From NCBI GenBank assembly GCA_003135135.1, contig PLDK01000049.1:170331-215364 (forward strand): a DNA stretch of 45,034 nucleotides, read 5' to 3'. Origin of the DNA: Deltaproteobacteria bacterium (GTDB lineage: Bacteria > Desulfobacterota > Binatia > Binatales > Binataceae). The notes under the pieces are model-generated. The model made no database searches. It was not told where the DNA came from and was given only the letters and a program-made list of their open reading frames with translations. Of the stretch, positions 1 to 7,188 are shown one piece after another. The translations under genes and the position numbers were made by a program. Within the stretch, counting starts at the first letter, position 1; each line of letters opens with the position of its first letter.

Positions 1-93
1 CTTTTCGCGACTACGCGATGGGTAGGGCTGAGCCCTGCAGACAGTGAAAAGTGAAGGAAGATGCGGGCTTCGCCCTGTTAGAACTCTTTTTTT

Positions 94-573
94 GTCATTC
101 TAGAGCGAAAGTTGCTGTAGCGAAGAATCCCGGTTCCTTCCTCTCGCCCGTTATGGAGAGGATGAAGGTGAGGGTCCGATTACAGCGCGCCATGTTTTCG
201 CCTCTTAACACTGGCCTCCCGTGCCAACGGGTCTTAACACTGGCTACCCGTGCCCACGGGCGCGCGATTCAGGATTCTGCGTACGTATTCTTTACCCGAC
301 TCGCAACCTCAAAACTCACTTGCCGTCTTTCATCAACACGCTGCTAGAATTCGCGGGCGTTCTGGGACGCGCTGTCGCCCGAGGAGCGCTTGGCACGCCA
401 CAAGCTGTCGAGCCGCGCTCGCGCCCGGCCGGATTAATCAAGAAGGACTGACGCACCCGCCGCTGAGATGTGGCAATGTGCGGCGCATAGGACATTCGCG
501 CCGCAAAGATGTCCCTTACGGTGCAGACCGGCGGGGAAAAGATCCGGGATTCTTCGCTTCGCTCTAGAATGAC
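94..573. repeat. Inverted pair of a dispersed intergenic repeat
   Basis: The motif 'gtcattctagagcgaa' + 'gcgaagaatcccgg' occurs at 94-109 and 120-133, with a 10-base insert between its halves. It recurs uninterrupted and inverted at 544-573. The flanks also match loosely: 'cgcccgttatggagag' near 145-160 resembles, in reverse complement, the 10761-10800 hairpin. No open frame in 1-719 looks coding: candidate frames are short, Arg/Pro-rich and mutually overlapping. The span is therefore read as repeat-bearing intergenic DNA. Confidence 0.7.
203..260 (+). repeat. Two tandem 29-bp units with internal hairpin
   Basis: Unit 1 is 203-231 and unit 2 is 232-260; they differ at three positions. Each starts tcttaacactggc and contains a cccgt/acggg stem around a 4-base loop. 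The same 'cccgtgccaacggcttaa..ctgc' wording recurs inside the repeat patch at 42045-42080 and, in variant form, at 35153-35180, so these belong to the window-wide intergenic repeat family. Confidence 0.75.
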
Positions 574-719
574 GGAGAGGAGGGATGGGGGAATTTGGAA
601 TTTTGACCCTCACCCGCGCCAGGCGGCGCGGCCGTGTGTCTGTGACACCCTCCCCTGTCAGGGCGAGGCAAAGATGGAGCTTGAAGCGCAAGAAGGACCA
701 TCAAGATTAGGCGCGTCGC

Positions 720-748
720 TTGAACTAGCTCGCCACAGCGGGAATAAT
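720..748 (+). promoter_or_regulatory. Sigma70-type promoter for the glmS leader
   Basis: TTGAAC (720-725), a 17-base spacer and AATAAT (743-748) match the -35/-10 consensus at 5/6 and 5/6. The predicted start near 755 lies about 43 bases upstream of the ribozyme cleavage site. A 6-bp hairpin (749-754 with 758-763, loop aac) sits at the predicted 5' end. The promoter is inferred from sequence only. Confidence 0.55.
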
Positions 749-797
749 CACCTCAACGAGGTGAAGGTCGAAGCGATAGAAAACCAGAAGCGAGAGT

Positions 798-944
798 AGC
801 GCCAGGACTCATGGCCGCATCGCGCCATGAGTTGACGAGGTGGAAGCAGTATCGAAAGATTCGGCGGATGGCTTCCCGGCTCCACAGTCGATAGAGGCGA
901 GCAAACCGCGCGAGTGATCGCGCGACAAAGTACGCCTCCCGTGG
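798..944 (+). ncRNA. glmS self-cleaving ribozyme (glucosamine-6-phosphate responsive)
   Basis: The leader of glmS carries the conserved core of the glmS ribozyme in the right order. The cleavage-site motif A|GCGCC places the scission between 798 and 799. P1 is a perfect 9-bp hairpin (807-815 with 824-832). The invariant 'agttgacgaggtgg' covers 830-843. A P2-type pairing joins ggaagc (842-847) to gcttcc (871-876). Conserved 'tatcga' (850-855) and 'ttcggcggatg' (860-870) lie inside it. A P4-like arm has gaggcg (894-899) with cgcctc (933-938), an inner cgcgcg/cgcgcg stem (907-912, 919-924) and the conserved 'gacaaag' (924-930). In the known family, GlcN6P acts as coenzyme for cleavage, and the cut mRNA is degraded, giving feedback on glmS. 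A further 6-bp hairpin (945-950 with 956-961) follows. The glmS start is about 280 bases downstream of the cut. Confidence 0.95.
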
Positions 945-1077
945 CAGAGCATCCGGCTCTGACGTAATTTCCTAAACTCTCCTGCACAAATCGTGTCGCT
1001 ATCGTTTCGCCCTGAGCCAGTGGGTTCGGATAACTCTGCAAACTTCCCTGCGAATCAGGGGAAAGGAGCGAACGATC

Positions 1078-2907
1078 ATGTGCGGAATAATCGGATACGT
1101 CGGGCCGCGCGAAGCCTACCCTATCCTGCTCGAAGGGCTGGGCCGGCTGGAGTATCGCGGCTACGATTCGGCCGGCATCGCAACTTTAGTTGACAACAAG
1201 CTCGAAATTCGCCGCGCCAAGGGCAAGCTGGAAAACCTGCGCCATCTGCTGGCCGACTCCCCGCTGCGAGGCCATATCGGAATCGGGCACACGCGATGGG
1301 CGACTCACGGGCGCCCGTCGGAGGAAAACGCGCATCCCCACAAAGCCGGCCCGGTCGCCGTCATCCACAACGGCATCGTCGAGAACTTCATCGAGCTGCG
1401 CGCCGAACTGCTCGCTCGCGGCCACAAGCTCCGCTCCGAAACCGACACCGAGCTGATCTCGCATCTGATCGAGGAAAAGCTCAAAGGCGGCCGCGGGCTG
1501 AACGAGGCCGTGCGCGAAGCCGTCTTGCGGCTGCGCGGTTCGTTCTCGATCGTCGTGCTGTCGGAAACCGAACCCGACAAGCTGGTCGCCGCCAAGACCG
1601 CGACGCCGCTGGTGTTGGGGCTGGGCGACGGCGAGAACTTTATCGCTTCGGATATTCCCGCGATTCTCGAACACACGCGCTCCGCGATCGTGCTGGAAGA
1701 CGGCGAGCTTGCCGAGGTCACCGCCACCGCCGCGCGGCTGATGAAGTTCGATGGCAGTCCGGTTACTCGCCGGCCCCGTCAAGTGGAATGGGACGCCGTC
1801 GCCGCCACCAAGGGCGGCTTTCGCCATTACCTGCGCAAGGAAATCAACGACCAGCCGCAGGCGTGGATCGACACGATGGCAGGGCGCGCGGACGGCGGCT
1901 CGGCCAGCGTCCGCTTCGAAGGCGAACTGCTACCGGCGGGCGGTCCCGCGTCGATCGGGCGAATCGTGATGCTGGGTGCGGGCGCGTCGTGGATAACCGC
2001 GCAGGTGGCCAAGTTCATGATCGAGGAACTCGCCGGGATTCCGGTCGAGGTCGATTACTCATCCGAGTTCCGCTATCGCCGGCCGCCGATCGCCGGCCGC
2101 ACGATGATCATCGCGGTGTCGCAGTCGGGCGAGACCGCCGACACGCTCGCGGCGATGGAAGAAGGACGCGCGCGCGGTGCGCATCTGCTGGCGATCACCA
2201 ACACGGTGGATTCGTCGATCGCGCGCAAGGCCGACGCGCAGTTGTACACGCGATGCGGTCCCGAGACGAGCGTGACGACCACCAAATGCTTTCTCACGCA
2301 ACTCGAGGCTTACTACCTGTTCGCGATTCATCTGGCGGCGCGGATGGGACGGCTGTCCAGCGCTGACGCCGGCAAGCTGCTGCAGCCGGCGTTCGCGATC
2401 CCCGGACAGATCGAGGCTATCTTCGAGCGCGAGCCGAATATTCAGCAGATCGCGCGCAAGTATGCGCCGGCGCGGGACTTCCTGTTCCTCGGCCGCGGTA
2501 TCAACTACCCGATTGCGCTCGAAGGCGCGCTCAAGCTGAAGGAAATTTCCTACATTCACGCCGAGGGATACTCCGCGGGCGAGATGAAGCACGGGCCGAT
2601 CGCGCTTATCGACGAGAAGATGCCGGTGGTGGTGATAATTCCCAATGACGACCTGTTCGAGAAGTCGATGTCGAATCTCAAGGAAGTCGAATCGCGCAAC
2701 GGGCGGATTATCGCGCTGACCAATCGCGCGACCGCCGAGCTGAAAAGCGTCGCCGCGGAAATTATCGAGGTGCCGGAGACGAACCGGATGCTGACGCCCG
2801 TGCTGATGACGGTGCCGCTGCAGTTGCTCGCGTATCATATCGCGGTGGAACGTGGCACCGACGTCGATCAGCCGCGCAATCTCGCGAAGTCAGTGACGGT
2901 CGAGTAG
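1078..2907 (+). CDS. glmS: Glutamine--fructose-6-phosphate aminotransferase (isomerizing)
   Basis: The 609-residue product makes glucosamine-6-phosphate from fructose-6-phosphate and glutamine, the first committed step to UDP-GlcNAc for peptidoglycan and lipopolysaccharide. The N-terminus MCGIIGYVG gives the Ntn glutaminase domain with nucleophile Cys2. Two SIS sugar-isomerase domains follow, with the SQSGETADT phosphate-binding loop. The end DQPRNLAKSVTVE is canonical and contains the active-site Lys604. Length is as expected for the family. ATG 1078 has a good ribosome site (ggaaaggag, 1060-1067). The gene lies directly behind the glmS ribozyme, so expression is probably controlled by its own product. 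It ends right at the start of a hairpin-repeat patch. Confidence 0.98.
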   Translation: MCGIIGYVGPREAYPILLEGLGRLEYRGYDSAGIATLVDNKLEIRRAKGKLENLRHLLADSPLRGHIGIGHTRWATHGRPSEENAHPHKAGPVAVIHNGIVENFIELRAELLARGHKLRSETDTELISHLIEEKLKGGRGLNEAVREAVLRLRGSFSIVVLSETEPDKLVAAKTATPLVLGLGDGENFIASDIPAILEHTRSAIVLEDGELAEVTATAARLMKFDGSPVTRRPRQVEWDAVAATKGGFRHYLRKEINDQPQAWIDTMAGRADGGSASVRFEGELLPAGGPASIGRIVMLGAGASWITAQVAKFMIEELAGIPVEVDYSSEFRYRRPPIAGRTMIIAVSQSGETADTLAAMEEGRARGAHLLAITNTVDSSIARKADAQLYTRCGPETSVTTTKCFLTQLEAYYLFAIHLAARMGRLSSADAGKLLQPAFAIPGQIEAIFEREPNIQQIARKYAPARDFLFLGRGINYPIALEGALKLKEISYIHAEGYSAGEMKHGPIALIDEKMPVVVIIPNDDLFEKSMSNLKEVESRNGRIIALTNRATAELKSVAAEIIEVPETNRMLTPVLMTVPLQLLAYHIAVERGTDVDQPRNLAKSVTVE

Positions 2908-3056
2908 GCAGGGCTCAGCCCTGCACCCAGTATTAAGGCCGCGCTCCGTTGCCGCGCGGCAGGGGTGACCCCTGCACCGCAGGGCTGAGCCCTGCACCCA
3001 CCGTTAAGGCCGCGCTCCGTTGGCGCGCGCGGACCCTGCCCGCGGGCGCGCGGTTT
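2908..3056. repeat. Patch of gcaggg/ccctgc hairpin repeats
   Basis: Three 17-base hairpins occur at 2908-2924, 2959-2975 and 2979-2995. They are separated by variants of 'taaggccgcgctccgttg' and followed by further 'gcgcgcgg' wording. Each core is an 8-bp perfect inverted repeat with a one-base centre. The first starts immediately after the glmS stop. Related copies lie at 23-38, 21363-21379, 35079-35116, 41998-42015, 44963-44979 and 45016-45034. They could act as mRNA 3'-end hairpins, but their spread suggests a mobile REP-like family. Confidence 0.85.
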
Positions 3057-3183
3057 GATGTCGGTCAAGCGCGGCGAGAATCGTGGCGAGGTTGGCGCCG
3101 ATTCCCGCGCTGAACAGCACGCGGGCGCATCGCGATTGCATGCGCTTGATGTCCGGGTTCGCGCCGAAGATCGAATCGAGCAT
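3004..3183 (-). CDS. Possible small ORF, 3' end supplied by repeat
   Basis: The 59-codon frame starts MLDSIFGANPDIKRMQSR and has GC-rich third positions typical of genes here for its first 45 codons. An aaagg ribosome-site candidate sits 6 bases upstream of ATG 3183. The last codons and the TAA come from the hairpin-repeat patch, so the frame may be a gene truncated by the repeat or a remnant. No family is recognised. It may also be non-coding. Confidence 0.3.
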   Translation of the reverse strand: MLDSIFGANPDIKRMQSRCARVLFSAGIGANLATILAALDRHQTARPRAGSARANGARP

Positions 3184-3263
3184 CCGATGCCTTTAATCGC
3201 GCAGCTAGCGCTCAGATCACTTGCCGAGTTAACGTTCCAGACAAGGGGTGCATTGGCAAGGGC

Positions 3264-4043
3264 ATGATTACAACACGCAAGCGAGGATGGACCGTCGCGG
3301 TCGCGGCGTTCGCGATAATCCTGACAATGGCCGGTGCGCGCCCCGCGTTTTCAGCCGATGCGCTCAAGTTTCCGCCGACCAGGTTTGTGATTCTGAATCC
3401 TGATACCGGTATTGCGATCGGGTGGGGCCGGTACCGTATCGACAGTGGCGGCGGTGTCGCGACGCTGCACGGCGAGAATAACTACTATGACGATCAGTCC
3501 GACGTCGAGACCGCCGAGTTGCAGCTGGGAGCCGGCGGCGAGCCACCCCGGCCGGTCGAATTCGATCACACGTTCTTCAACGCCGACGGATCGATCCAGC
3601 GACGCGCTCATCTGGATCTGAAGTCGGGCGCCGCGACTTGTATCGACAACTCCGGCGCAAAAAAGAGCGATCAGGCCGAGCTGCTCAGCATCCCGGACAA
3701 CACCTGGGCGGGCGCGAGCATCGCGATTCCGATTCAGGATTTATTGCGCGCGCCCGACCGGGGATTGGCTCGTCCAATCCACGTCTTCAACTGCGCGCCC
3801 GGCCCGAAGATATTTGCGATCAGCGTGAAGATCGACCCGGCAAATGCGGTGTGGGCGCCCTACGGCGCCGAGGCGATCCGAGTGGAAGTCCGGCCGGATT
3901 TCGGATGGTTGAACATCATCGTCGCGCCTTTGGCGCCCAAGATTCACGCGTGGTTCGATCCGAAGGACGGATTCACGTTCCTCGGCGACGACGCCACGCG
4001 CTACTACAAGGGCCCGCGGATCATGCTCGTGAAGACCCGTTGA
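3264..4043 (+). CDS. Secreted protein of unknown function
   Basis: The 259-residue product begins with a Sec-type signal peptide: basic residues TRKR, a hydrophobic run at about 10-24 and an AFSA-type cleavage site near residue 31. The mature part is rich in beta-type sequence with Gly/Asp turns and several tryptophans, and has two cysteines (CIDNSG and FNCAPG). I recognise no domain. ATG 3264 has a modest purine-rich upstream site (ggcaaggg). It stands alone between a repeat patch and a short minus-strand gene. Periplasmic or extracellular location is inferred from the signal peptide. Confidence 0.75.
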   Translation: MITTRKRGWTVAVAAFAIILTMAGARPAFSADALKFPPTRFVILNPDTGIAIGWGRYRIDSGGGVATLHGENNYYDDQSDVETAELQLGAGGEPPRPVEFDHTFFNADGSIQRRAHLDLKSGAATCIDNSGAKKSDQAELLSIPDNTWAGASIAIPIQDLLRAPDRGLARPIHVFNCAPGPKIFAISVKIDPANAVWAPYGAEAIRVEVRPDFGWLNIIVAPLAPKIHAWFDPKDGFTFLGDDATRYYKGPRIMLVKTR

Positions 4044-4165
4044 GACGGGTCCACAGGGGCCGTTTTTCACTGGTTGTCGCTCAGCGAAACCCATTGCGCT
4101 TGCACTGTCGGCGCCTCTTCGACGGCGACGTGACGCCCGCTGAGACGGGTCCACCAGTGAAAAAC
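4034..4165. repeat. Nested direct and inverted repeats after the secreted-protein gene
   Basis: 'tgagacgggtccac' occurs at 4041-4054 and again exactly 100 bases later at 4141-4154. Between them gtttttcactgg (4062-4073) is inverted as ccagtgaaaaac (4154-4165). The first direct copy also forms a 6-bp hairpin with the end of the upstream gene (gacccg/cgggtc around 4034-4051). The stop codon of 3264-4043 is inside the first copy. Confidence 0.8.
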
Positions 4166-4380
4166 TAAAAGTGGACGATGCCCTCGCCGTCGGGATGGCG
4201 CGCGTTTTTTGCGGGTTTGGGCTTTCGGTACTGAAACGAGGTCTTGCACTGCTGGCAGGTGCCTTCGGGCTGTTGGCCGCTGCGGCGGACCAGTTTTACG
4301 TAGCGGACGGTTCCGCCGTCGCACAGATGAGCGGCGACGGGGAAGTCGTACACCGTACGGACCGTGATTTTCTCGCTCAT
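4165..4380 (-). CDS. Small hypothetical protein with Cys residues
   Basis: The 71-residue product starts MSEKITVRTVYDFPV and carries Cys20 plus a CQQC pair (Cys42, Cys45), followed by a Lys/Arg-rich tail. Three cysteines could bind metal, but a complete four-ligand site is not visible. Gene-like codon choice and a gaggag upstream (RC of about 4394-4400) favour coding. Frames on the other strand over the same bases look like shadows. No named family is recognised. Confidence 0.55.
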   Translation of the reverse strand: MSEKITVRTVYDFPVAAHLCDGGTVRYVKLVRRSGQQPEGTCQQCKTSFQYRKPKPAKNARHPDGEGIVHF

Positions 4381-4602
4381 TCTCCGCTCGCGCTCCTCAA
4401 GTCAGTTGGTCTGTCCCGTCAGTTGGTACGCATGACGATGTTTTTCGTTTCAAGCTACCAATCGCGCGCCCGAGTCAGACTCGAATCAAACAAGATAGTG
4501 AAATCGCACCGTCGATCAATCTTTTTGACGATCAATTCGTAAAATATTTTCCCGAGTCCGGTTAAGTTTTTCCCTTCTCACCGGCGCCCGCGGGCGTGGC
4601 GC

Positions 4603-4630
4603 TTTACGTGAACACGACTTGTGCTAGTTT
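4603..4630 (+). promoter_or_regulatory. Candidate promoter close to the carboxylase start
   Basis: TTTACG (4603-4608), a 16-base spacer and TAGTTT (4625-4630) lie so close to ATG 4644 that the transcript would be nearly leaderless. No Shine-Dalgarno site is visible before that ATG, which agrees. The 4381-4600 stretch is AT-rich and holds a direct repeat cgatcaat (4513-4520, 4529-4536), but no gene. Confidence 0.3.
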
Positions 4631-4643
4631 TTGCGACGAATCG

Positions 4644-6152
4644 ATGGAACGCCCGCTCACCAAACTGCTGGTCGCCAATCGCGGCGAAATCGCGCTTCGG
4701 ATCATCCGCAGTGCGCGCCTGTTCGGCTTGAAAACCGTGGCTGTCTATTCGGCGGCGGACGCGAAAAGCGCACACGTCGGCGCGGCTGACGAGGCAATTG
4801 CGATCGGACCCGCCCAGCCCGCAAAGAGCTACCTCGACATCGCGGCGATAATCGCCGCCGCAAAGCATTGCGGCGCCGACGCGATTCATCCGGGCTATGG
4901 ATTTCTCTCCGAGCGTCCCGAGTTCGCGCAGGCTGCGGCCGATGCGCAGATCGTGTTTGTCGGGCCGCGGCCGGAGGTGATGGCGGCGCTCGGCGACAAA
5001 GTCGCGGCACGGCGAATCGCAGTGGCAGCCGGGGTCCCGGTGGTGCCGGGAATCGAAGCCGCGGAAATTTCCGCGACGCGCGAGTTTGCCGCGCTGGTGG
5101 GCTACCCGCTGGTGGTCAAGGCGGCGGCAGGCGGAGGCGGGCGCGGGATGCGGGTGGTGGCGCAAGCCGCGCAACTCGAGAGCGCGCTGGGAGCGGCCGC
5201 GCGCGAAGCTGCGGCGGCGTTCGGCGACGGGCGGATATTCGTCGAAAAATATCTCGCGCATCCGCGCCACATCGAAATACAGTTGCTCGGCGACAATCAC
5301 GGCGCGGTGGCCGCCCTGGGCGAGCGTGATTGCTCCATCCAGCGGCGGCATCAGAAGATTATCGAGGAGTCGCCGGCGCCCGGCCTGAGCGGCGCGATGC
5401 GCGCGAAAATAATCGACGCGGCGCTGAAACTCGCGCGCGCGGCGCATTACACCAACGCGGGCACCGCGGAGTTTCTGGTCGAGGGCGACAACTTCTACTT
5501 CCTCGAAGTCAATGCGCGCCTGCAAGTCGAGCATCCCGTGACCGAGATGCGTTTTGGATGCGACCTGGTATGCGAGCAATTGCGGATCGCGTCGGGCGGC
5601 AAGCTGGCGGAGCCCGCGGCCCCGCGCGGCGCGGCGATCGAATGCCGAATCAACGCCGAGGATCCCGAGCATGACTTTCGTCCCGCGACCGGAACCGTGC
5701 TTCATCTGAGCGTGCCCGGCGGACCGGGCGTGCGCTTCGACTCGCATCTGGCGCGCGGCGCCGAAGTGACGCCATGGTACGACGGCCTGCTCGGCAAGCT
5801 GGTCTGCTACGGCGCCAATCGCGAGGAGGCGCGCGGCAGGCTGGTCAATGCGCTCGACGAATTCGCCTTGCTGGGGGTGACGAACAACGCCGCCTACCTG
5901 CGCGATATCGTAGCGAGCGAACAATTTCGCGACGCGAAACTCTCGACGCACTTCATCGACTCGTTCTTTTCAGGGTGGGAGATCGGCAAGCCTGAAATCG
6001 ATGCGGCAATTGTCGCGGCGGCGATCACCGCCGGCGGCGCGATGGGCGATATCCCGTCAGACGGCGCCGCGTTGCCGTTACCTGCCGGCGCCGAGCGTCG
6101 TTCGCCGTGGGACAGTCTCAAAAACTTCGAGCTGTGGGGATCGCGGCGATGA
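4644..6152 (+). CDS. Biotin carboxylase subunit of an acyl-CoA carboxylase
   Basis: The 502-residue ATP-grasp enzyme carboxylates biotin using ATP and bicarbonate. The N-terminal fold starts MERPLTKLLVANRGEIA. The ATP loop is Lys159 plus GGGGRGM (163-169). The catalytic region reads FLEVNARLQVEHPVTE, and a C-terminal biotin-carboxylase domain follows. ATG 4644 is chosen because homologues begin at this point; an upstream in-frame codon (4596) adds only poorly conserved residues. The last residues (SPWDSLKNFELWG) resemble the hinge found inside full-length propionyl-/methylcrotonyl-CoA carboxylase alpha chains. The stop overlaps the next start (ATGA), so this and the next gene look like one alpha chain split in two. 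No carboxyltransferase gene is in the window, so the acyl-CoA substrate is unknown. Confidence 0.9.
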   Translation: MERPLTKLLVANRGEIALRIIRSARLFGLKTVAVYSAADAKSAHVGAADEAIAIGPAQPAKSYLDIAAIIAAAKHCGADAIHPGYGFLSERPEFAQAAADAQIVFVGPRPEVMAALGDKVAARRIAVAAGVPVVPGIEAAEISATREFAALVGYPLVVKAAAGGGGRGMRVVAQAAQLESALGAAAREAAAAFGDGRIFVEKYLAHPRHIEIQLLGDNHGAVAALGERDCSIQRRHQKIIEESPAPGLSGAMRAKIIDAALKLARAAHYTNAGTAEFLVEGDNFYFLEVNARLQVEHPVTEMRFGCDLVCEQLRIASGGKLAEPAAPRGAAIECRINAEDPEHDFRPATGTVLHLSVPGGPGVRFDSHLARGAEVTPWYDGLLGKLVCYGANREEARGRLVNALDEFALLGVTNNAAYLRDIVASEQFRDAKLSTHFIDSFFSGWEIGKPEIDAAIVAAAITAGGAMGDIPSDGAALPLPAGAERRSPWDSLKNFELWGSRR

Positions 6153-6679
6153 AACTCACGCGGGCGGGCGACTTGCGCGAGATCGACGCCGAAGTGATCT
6201 CACGCGACGGCGGCACGATGCGCGTCCGTATCGGAGACCGGCAACTCACTGCTGAGTTCACGCCCAACGCGGACGGCGGCGGGGTGCTTGCGATCGACGG
6301 CCGGCGCTACCGGGTTTTCGGCGCGCGGCGCAAGGATTCGATACTGGTTTCAGTCGGTCCCGCGTCGCTGGAGTTCAAACCCGCGGAAGCGGCTTCCCGG
6401 CGCCGCGCGCACGGGCTGGCAGCGCCCGAAGTCATCGCGCCGATGCCCGGCAAGGTGCTCATGGTGATGGTGCGCGATGGCGACCTGGTCGAGGCCGGGC
6501 AGCCGCTGGTCGTGATCGAAGCGATGAAAATGGAAACCACGCTCGCCGCCGAGAGCGCGGCGATGGTGAAACATGTTCGCGTCGAGGAGGGCCAGATGGT
6601 CGATCACGGCGCGGTGCTGATCGAGCTTAGTCCGTCGCCGGCTTCGTCAGTCCGCGAATCCGCGCCTCGAGTTGAGTGA
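6149..6679 (+). CDS. Biotin carboxyl carrier subunit
   Basis: The 176-residue protein ends in a biotinyl domain: APMPGKV, then EAMKMET with the biotinylated Lys127, then the GQMVDHG turn. Residues 1-80 resemble the linker/BT-like segment before the biotinyl domain of carboxylase alpha chains. ATG 6149 overlaps the carboxylase stop in ATGA, and a purine-rich site (gtgggga) precedes it, so translation is probably coupled. The last 53 bases overlap the end of a minus-strand gene. Together with 4644-6152 its summed length (about 678) equals a single-chain MCC/PCC alpha subunit. Confidence 0.9.
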   Translation: MKLTRAGDLREIDAEVISRDGGTMRVRIGDRQLTAEFTPNADGGGVLAIDGRRYRVFGARRKDSILVSVGPASLEFKPAEAASRRRAHGLAAPEVIAPMPGKVLMVMVRDGDLVEAGQPLVVIEAMKMETTLAAESAAMVKHVRVEEGQMVDHGAVLIELSPSPASSVRESAPRVE

Positions 6680-6860
6680 TCCAATCCTCGAAATCGCCGT
6701 CGCGCTCGACGACTATCTCAAACTTGCCGTCTTTCAAAATCGAGACGCGCCCCGGATGCTCGGTGCGCAGCGGAATCACAACCGCCTCGCGCGAAATTCC
6801 CATCGGATCGATCACCGCGAAGATTCTTTCAATTTCCTTCAGTGTGACGGCCTTGAGCAT
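6627..6860 (-). CDS. Small conserved-looking hypothetical protein
   Basis: The 77-residue acidic protein starts MLKAVTLKEIERIFAVID and has a compact alpha/beta pattern with FEIVVERDGDFEDWI near the C-terminus. A cgagg site lies upstream of its ATG. Its 3' end overlaps the biotin-carrier gene tail to tail by 53 bases, and its start is divergent from the cold-shock gene. No family is recognised. Gene-like composition on this strand supports it. Confidence 0.6.
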   Translation of the reverse strand: MLKAVTLKEIERIFAVIDPMGISREAVVIPLRTEHPGRVSILKDGKFEIVVERDGDFEDWITQLEARIRGLTKPATD

Positions 6861-6957
6861 GCGCGCGCCTCGTGTTTTCGTTGAGTACGCTCTTTACTTA
6901 AATCGCCGGCGTCGTAAGCTCAAGGCGCCGGCAGCATATCGGCCGGCGGAGGATCGC

Positions 6958-7161
6958 GTGTTTGGCACAATCAAGAAGGTAGTCAAGGACAAGGGCTTCG
7001 GCTTCATCGTCGCGGACGACGGCGGCGACGAAGTTTTCTTTCATCGCTCGGCGCTGTCGCCCAAGGTCGATTTCGACGACCTGCGCGAGGGCAACGAAGT
7101 TCAGTTCGACGTCCGTCCGGGCGAGAAGGGCCGTCAGGCATTCAACCTGCGCCTGCGGTAA
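6958..7161 (+). CDS. Cold-shock domain protein
   Basis: The 67-residue OB-fold nucleic-acid-binding protein contains the RNP motifs KGFGFIV and DEVFFHRSAL, the hallmarks of the CspA family. The GTG start at 6958 is chosen because ggagga (6948-6953) sits 4 bases before it and the product then has the usual CspA length. A longer in-frame reading would overlap the divergent minus gene. Expected role: RNA chaperone or translational helper. It is monocistronic. Confidence 0.93.
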   Translation: MFGTIKKVVKDKGFGFIVADDGGDEVFFHRSALSPKVDFDDLREGNEVQFDVRPGEKGRQAFNLRLR

Positions 7162-7188
7162 ATCCGCAACCGATCTGCAATCCGCCGC

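Noticed and set aside
51-700. Several short frames upstream of the ribozyme
   Set aside because: They run through repeats, overlap each other and lack gene-like codon use.
4578-5951. 457-codon minus frame
   Set aside because: Antisense to biotin carboxylase, which has full catalytic motifs.
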